The position numbers and the translations under genes are program-made. Shown in pieces: positions 61,300 through 64,000 of a DNA stretch of 64,000 bases; the first letter of the stretch is position 1; each line of letters begins with the position of its first letter. Below the pieces are notes generated by a model. The model was not told where the DNA came from and did no database searches. It worked only from the letters and a program-made list of their open reading frames with translations. The DNA comes from Chionoecetes opilio (taxonomy: Eukaryota > Arthropoda > Malacostraca > Decapoda > Majidae): assembly GCA_016584305.1 (NCBI GenBank), contig JACEEZ010005919.1:145001-209000 (forward strand), given 5' to 3'.

Positions 61300-61525
61300 A
61301 GAGGACATACAAAACAAACAAATTAGGTAAAGGGAGATGCCTGAACAACATAAAGAAGTACAGCGTCCCTCATAGAAATGTAGAAGTTTGGAATGGACTA
61401 AATGAGGTGATATTGGCAAATAATGTGCACCAGTTGAAAGAAAGACTGGATAAATGTAGATATGGAGACGGGACCCCACGAGTGTAGCTCAGGCCCTGTA
61501 AAACATAACTAGGTAAATACACCCC
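61300..61525 (+). mobile_element. LINE family 2 3' fragment
   Basis: Plus-strand degenerate copy (TGGAATGGACTAAATGAGGT, GGAGACGGGACCCCACGAGT, AACATAACTAGGTAAATACA) lying between the two FKBP15-like exon groups. Confidence 0.7.
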
Positions 61526-61735
61526 ACATATGAGTTAAGAGATACATCATTGCTTTGTAGTTTGCCATCCGTCTAAACAGCAAGACCACCTGAGGTCCAT
61601 GATTCATGTCAAGGATAGTCGGTCAAAAAACTAAGATCAACAAATAATAACACCTACAGTGCTATAGGACACCATGGTAAAATAAAGCATATCAATCTCA
61701 TCAATAATAATACAGTCATGAATCACAGTTAAAAA

Positions 61736-62128
61736 TTACAGCTCTCTACTCCATTCTGCCTCATTTTGGTTGTCCTCTTCCTCTTCCTCCTCCTGCTTCA
61801 CTGATTCTTCTACATCTTCACTATCATTACTATCTTCTTCTTCCTTATTATCTTCCGTTTCATTATCTCTCTTATCACCAGCGTCTTCCTTTCTCATTTC
61901 AGCTTCTCTTCTCAGCATTTCTCTCTTCTCCTCCAAAAGTCTGAAAGGGAAGCCAGGAAGTGAAAGGGAGGCGACAGGACAGCCAGCCAGACTAATCCAA
62001 GGCTCATATAACAACAAAGCTTAGATCTAAAGGCCATATAGTAAAAAATTCAGAATAGCCAAATGCTCTCTCTCTCTCTCTCTCATTGTGCTATTCCAGA
62101 GAGAGAGAGAGGGGGGGTTAACTCACTC

Positions 62129-62170
<42 letters not shown>

Positions 62171-63336
62171 AGTGTTCATGGCCAGGAGTGAGGTGCAAGT
62201 GGCCTGAGTCTCCACAAGTTTCCCCTCCATGGCCTCCATCTGTGTCCTCAGGCTCTGTTTTGTGCACCAGACCACACTGCCAGGCCATCAAGGCTTCGGT
62301 CCTGGCGGAACAGGCAAGACCAGATACCACCCTGGCTCCACGTTTATCCACTAGGAGGGCAAAAGGGAGTTTACAGTGACAGGCAGACCCACTACCACCC
62401 TTGGCCTCCACTTTATCCACTTAGGAGGAGCAAAAAAGGGAGTTATAAGAAGCACAATTAAGGTGATGTGGTAGAGGATGACATGTCACACCTATTAACT
62501 CTGCTTCCTCAGTCTGCAGTGAAGAAAACTACTCTCATCTTACAAGGCTGATGTTTATGCAGACTAGTACTGTTCTGTATCAACAAGTTCTCCTAGACCC
62601 AGCTACAAGCCTACAGTATCCAGGATAACACCCAGGTTGTAGGTAGTATTAAGTGACAGGAACTACCTCGTGTAGGTCTCGATGGCATCTTTAGCTTCCT
62701 TTCTTTTATGTTTAACCTGATCTACGTCAGCTTCCTCGCCATACTATCACCCTAAACTACAATCATGAACACATCACCCATTTGCCACAAGTACAAACAT
62801 AACATAACTTTCTTCAGTGTATTCCTTCCTGTATTCATGGATCTTTACCCTTCCCTCCTTCCCTTACTTTTTAACCTCGACCTTTTCTACCTCCTGATAC
62901 AACTTTCCCTTCCATCCTTTCCTCTCCTCCTTCCTGTCTTGCTCTAATCATCTCGACCTTTTCTGCCTCCTTATAATTTACCCTTCCATCCTCTCATTCC
63001 TCTCCTCCCTTCTTGCCTTCCCCCTCCCCTTATTTACCTTAGCAAGAAGGAGATCCACCCTGTCTGAGATCCTGCCCACTGTAGCACCAAGCTGACAGAT
63101 GGTGAGGGCCAGAGTGGAGTCCAAGGCGGGAGAGGGTGTCTGGGGGTGCGACGGCGGCAGGGTGGGGGCAGAAACAGGAGTGGTGGTGGGGGTGGGAGTG
63201 GGTGGTGGGGCTGGGTGTGGTGGTGGGGGCTGGAGTGGTGGTGGTGGGGGCAGGAGTGGATACAGGGATGGAGGTGGAGTGAGGCAGGTTGTGGAGGTGA
63301 CAGTACCTTCAGTTCTCCTTTTAGATCCCACGTAGC
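61736..63336 (-). CDS. Proline-rich/coiled-coil protein exons, FKBP15-like upstream part
   Basis: Three exons on the minus strand: 63336 to 63038 (two bases then 99 codons, ending phase 0), 62254 to 62169 (phase 2 end), 61940 to 61736 (TAA). Joined, they give a Pro/Thr-rich stretch (P-P-P-P-P-L-Q-P-P-P-P), then I-S-D-R-V-D-L-L-L-A-K, then L-R-T-Q-M-E-A-M-E-G-K-L-V-E-T-Q, then L-L-E-E-K-R-E-M-L-R-R-E-A-E and a run of Glu/Asp. The Pro-rich region followed by helices of this kind resembles the region before the coiled coil of FKBP15, but the long coiled coil of that protein is absent. The exon starting at 62254 has a weak pyrimidine tract (GTGCACAAAACAG). The 5' part of the gene is beyond the window. 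An in-frame stop at 61736 may be real, or a missed donor. Confidence 0.5.
62066..62166. repeat. CT/GA microsatellites
   Basis: CT run at 62066-62084, GA run at 62098-62110, CT run to 62166 abutting the splice donor at 62168 on the minus strand. Confidence 0.9.
62640..62720 (+). mobile_element. LINE family 1 tail fragment
   Basis: GTAGTATTAAGTGACAGGAA and CTCGTGTAGGTCTC with a degraded tail, inside an intron of the minus-strand gene. Confidence 0.6.
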
Positions 63337-63387
63337 CTGCAAAAACATATGTGAAAAACTCCTATAAGTGAGGGAACTTGTAAGTAG

Positions 63388-63545
63388 TGGTTAGCTACGC
63401 TCGGCTTAACCCAGAAGTCCGGTTGATTCCGGCCGTAGACGAATGTAGAGGGTGGCATTTCTTAAATCCCTAGCCCCTGTCCTACCACCTGATGGGTACC
63501 TGGGTGCCATCCAGGTTTAACCCCCCCCTGGTGTGGCTCGGACAT
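63388..63545 (+). mobile_element. tRNA-derived SINE-like sequence
   Basis: GTAGTGGTTAGCTACGCTCG (A-box region), GTCCGGTTGATTCCGGCC (B-box region) and a body with GATGGGTACCTGGGTGCCAT. No full acceptor stem. Confidence 0.6.
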
Positions 63546-63649
63546 ACTAATAGCAAGCGGTAGATCACTAATGGCGTCAATGTAATATATTGCACTCTAA
63601 AAAAACTAAAACAAAACATAAATTAAAAAATCTACTCCCTTTTCTGCCC

Positions 63650-63830
63650 TTACACCAGAGCGTAATTTCCATGTAATTTAGGTACAGTGATCACATGTTT
63701 AGTGTATAGGCAATATTTTATAGGGTAGACCTGTGTTCCTTGTCCTAACTATATTGTTAATTCAGTTATTTTCAAATATGCAACACGACGTTCTTTATAG
63801 CAAAGAAGATCTGGCGTGAATGGGAAAAAT
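63650..63830 (-). mobile_element. piggyBac-like MITE, copy 7, degraded
   Basis: Minus-strand copy with CGTAATTTCCATGTAATTTA and AGATCTGGCGTGAATGGG. Both TTAA borders are lost. Confidence 0.6.
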
Positions 63831-64000
63831 CGTAATAATAACGCATGTGAATCAGCTTAATTCCATAATGTCTTAATATGTACAAAGGATCAAAATATAA
63901 TATAAAAATCCCATGTTTTGCTGCCCTTCTCAATCTTCCAAATCACAAGATACAAACCCTAAGGCTGTCTCAATTTTGTCCTTTTCGGCTTTTTAATTTG

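Noticed and set aside
62118..62420. 100-codon minus-strand frame rich in His/Gly
   Set aside because: It overlaps exon 62254-62169 in another frame that joins in phase with both neighbouring exons, so this one is a shadow.

Overview
The window is eukaryotic nuclear DNA: introns are large, splice sites are GT-AG, coding density is low, and mobile elements and simple repeats fill most of the space. Arthropod-type CCTAA runs, tRNA-derived SINEs and several dispersed repeat families of a kind familiar from decapod sequence point to an arthropod, most likely a decapod crustacean. That assignment is inference; no rRNA or mitochondrial marker is present. I can support four gene loci plus one probable locus. 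(1) 2537-7209 (+) and 13772-18856 (+) are two tandem, uncharacterised, mucin-like type I membrane protein genes (called A and B here). They share their exon plan, their intron phases and a membrane-proximal module of exactly 81 codons with two cysteines 12 residues apart. (2) 29040-33664 (+) is a complete six-exon SBDS gene, a 60S ribosome maturation factor. (3) 38109-42026 (+) is a complete five-exon VAMP4-type R-SNARE gene. (4) 63336-60500 (-) holds five exons of a proline-rich, acidic protein that resembles the C-terminal half of FKBP15; its reading frame is not cleanly resolved. Layout: 1-1617 minisatellite; 1.9-7.2 kb gene A; 7.2-13.7 kb repeats (piggyBac-like MITEs, LINE tails, GA run); 13.8-18.9 kb gene B; 19-28.3 kb a dense block of palindromic DNA transposons, LINE and SINE pieces; 29-33.7 kb SBDS; 34.8-37.3 kb a palindromic MITE followed by a LINE endonuclease fragment amplified into a 38-bp minisatellite; 38.1-42.0 kb VAMP4; 44.2 kb a SINE; 45.6-51.4 kb a 30-bp minisatellite of about 194 copies; 52-60 kb DNA-transposon and SINE remains; 60.5-63.3 kb the FKBP15-like exons. 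SBDS (ribosome assembly), VAMP4 (trans-Golgi/endosomal fusion) and an FKBP15-like protein (early endosome/actin) are ordinary housekeeping genes with no operon-like link. The most notable content is the A/B gene pair, and especially intron 5167-5340 of gene A. It consists almost entirely of a 5'-truncated LINE flanked by a direct repeat AAGGT that supplies both splice sites, and the paralogue has no intron at that position. This looks like a recent intron gain by retrotransposon insertion.
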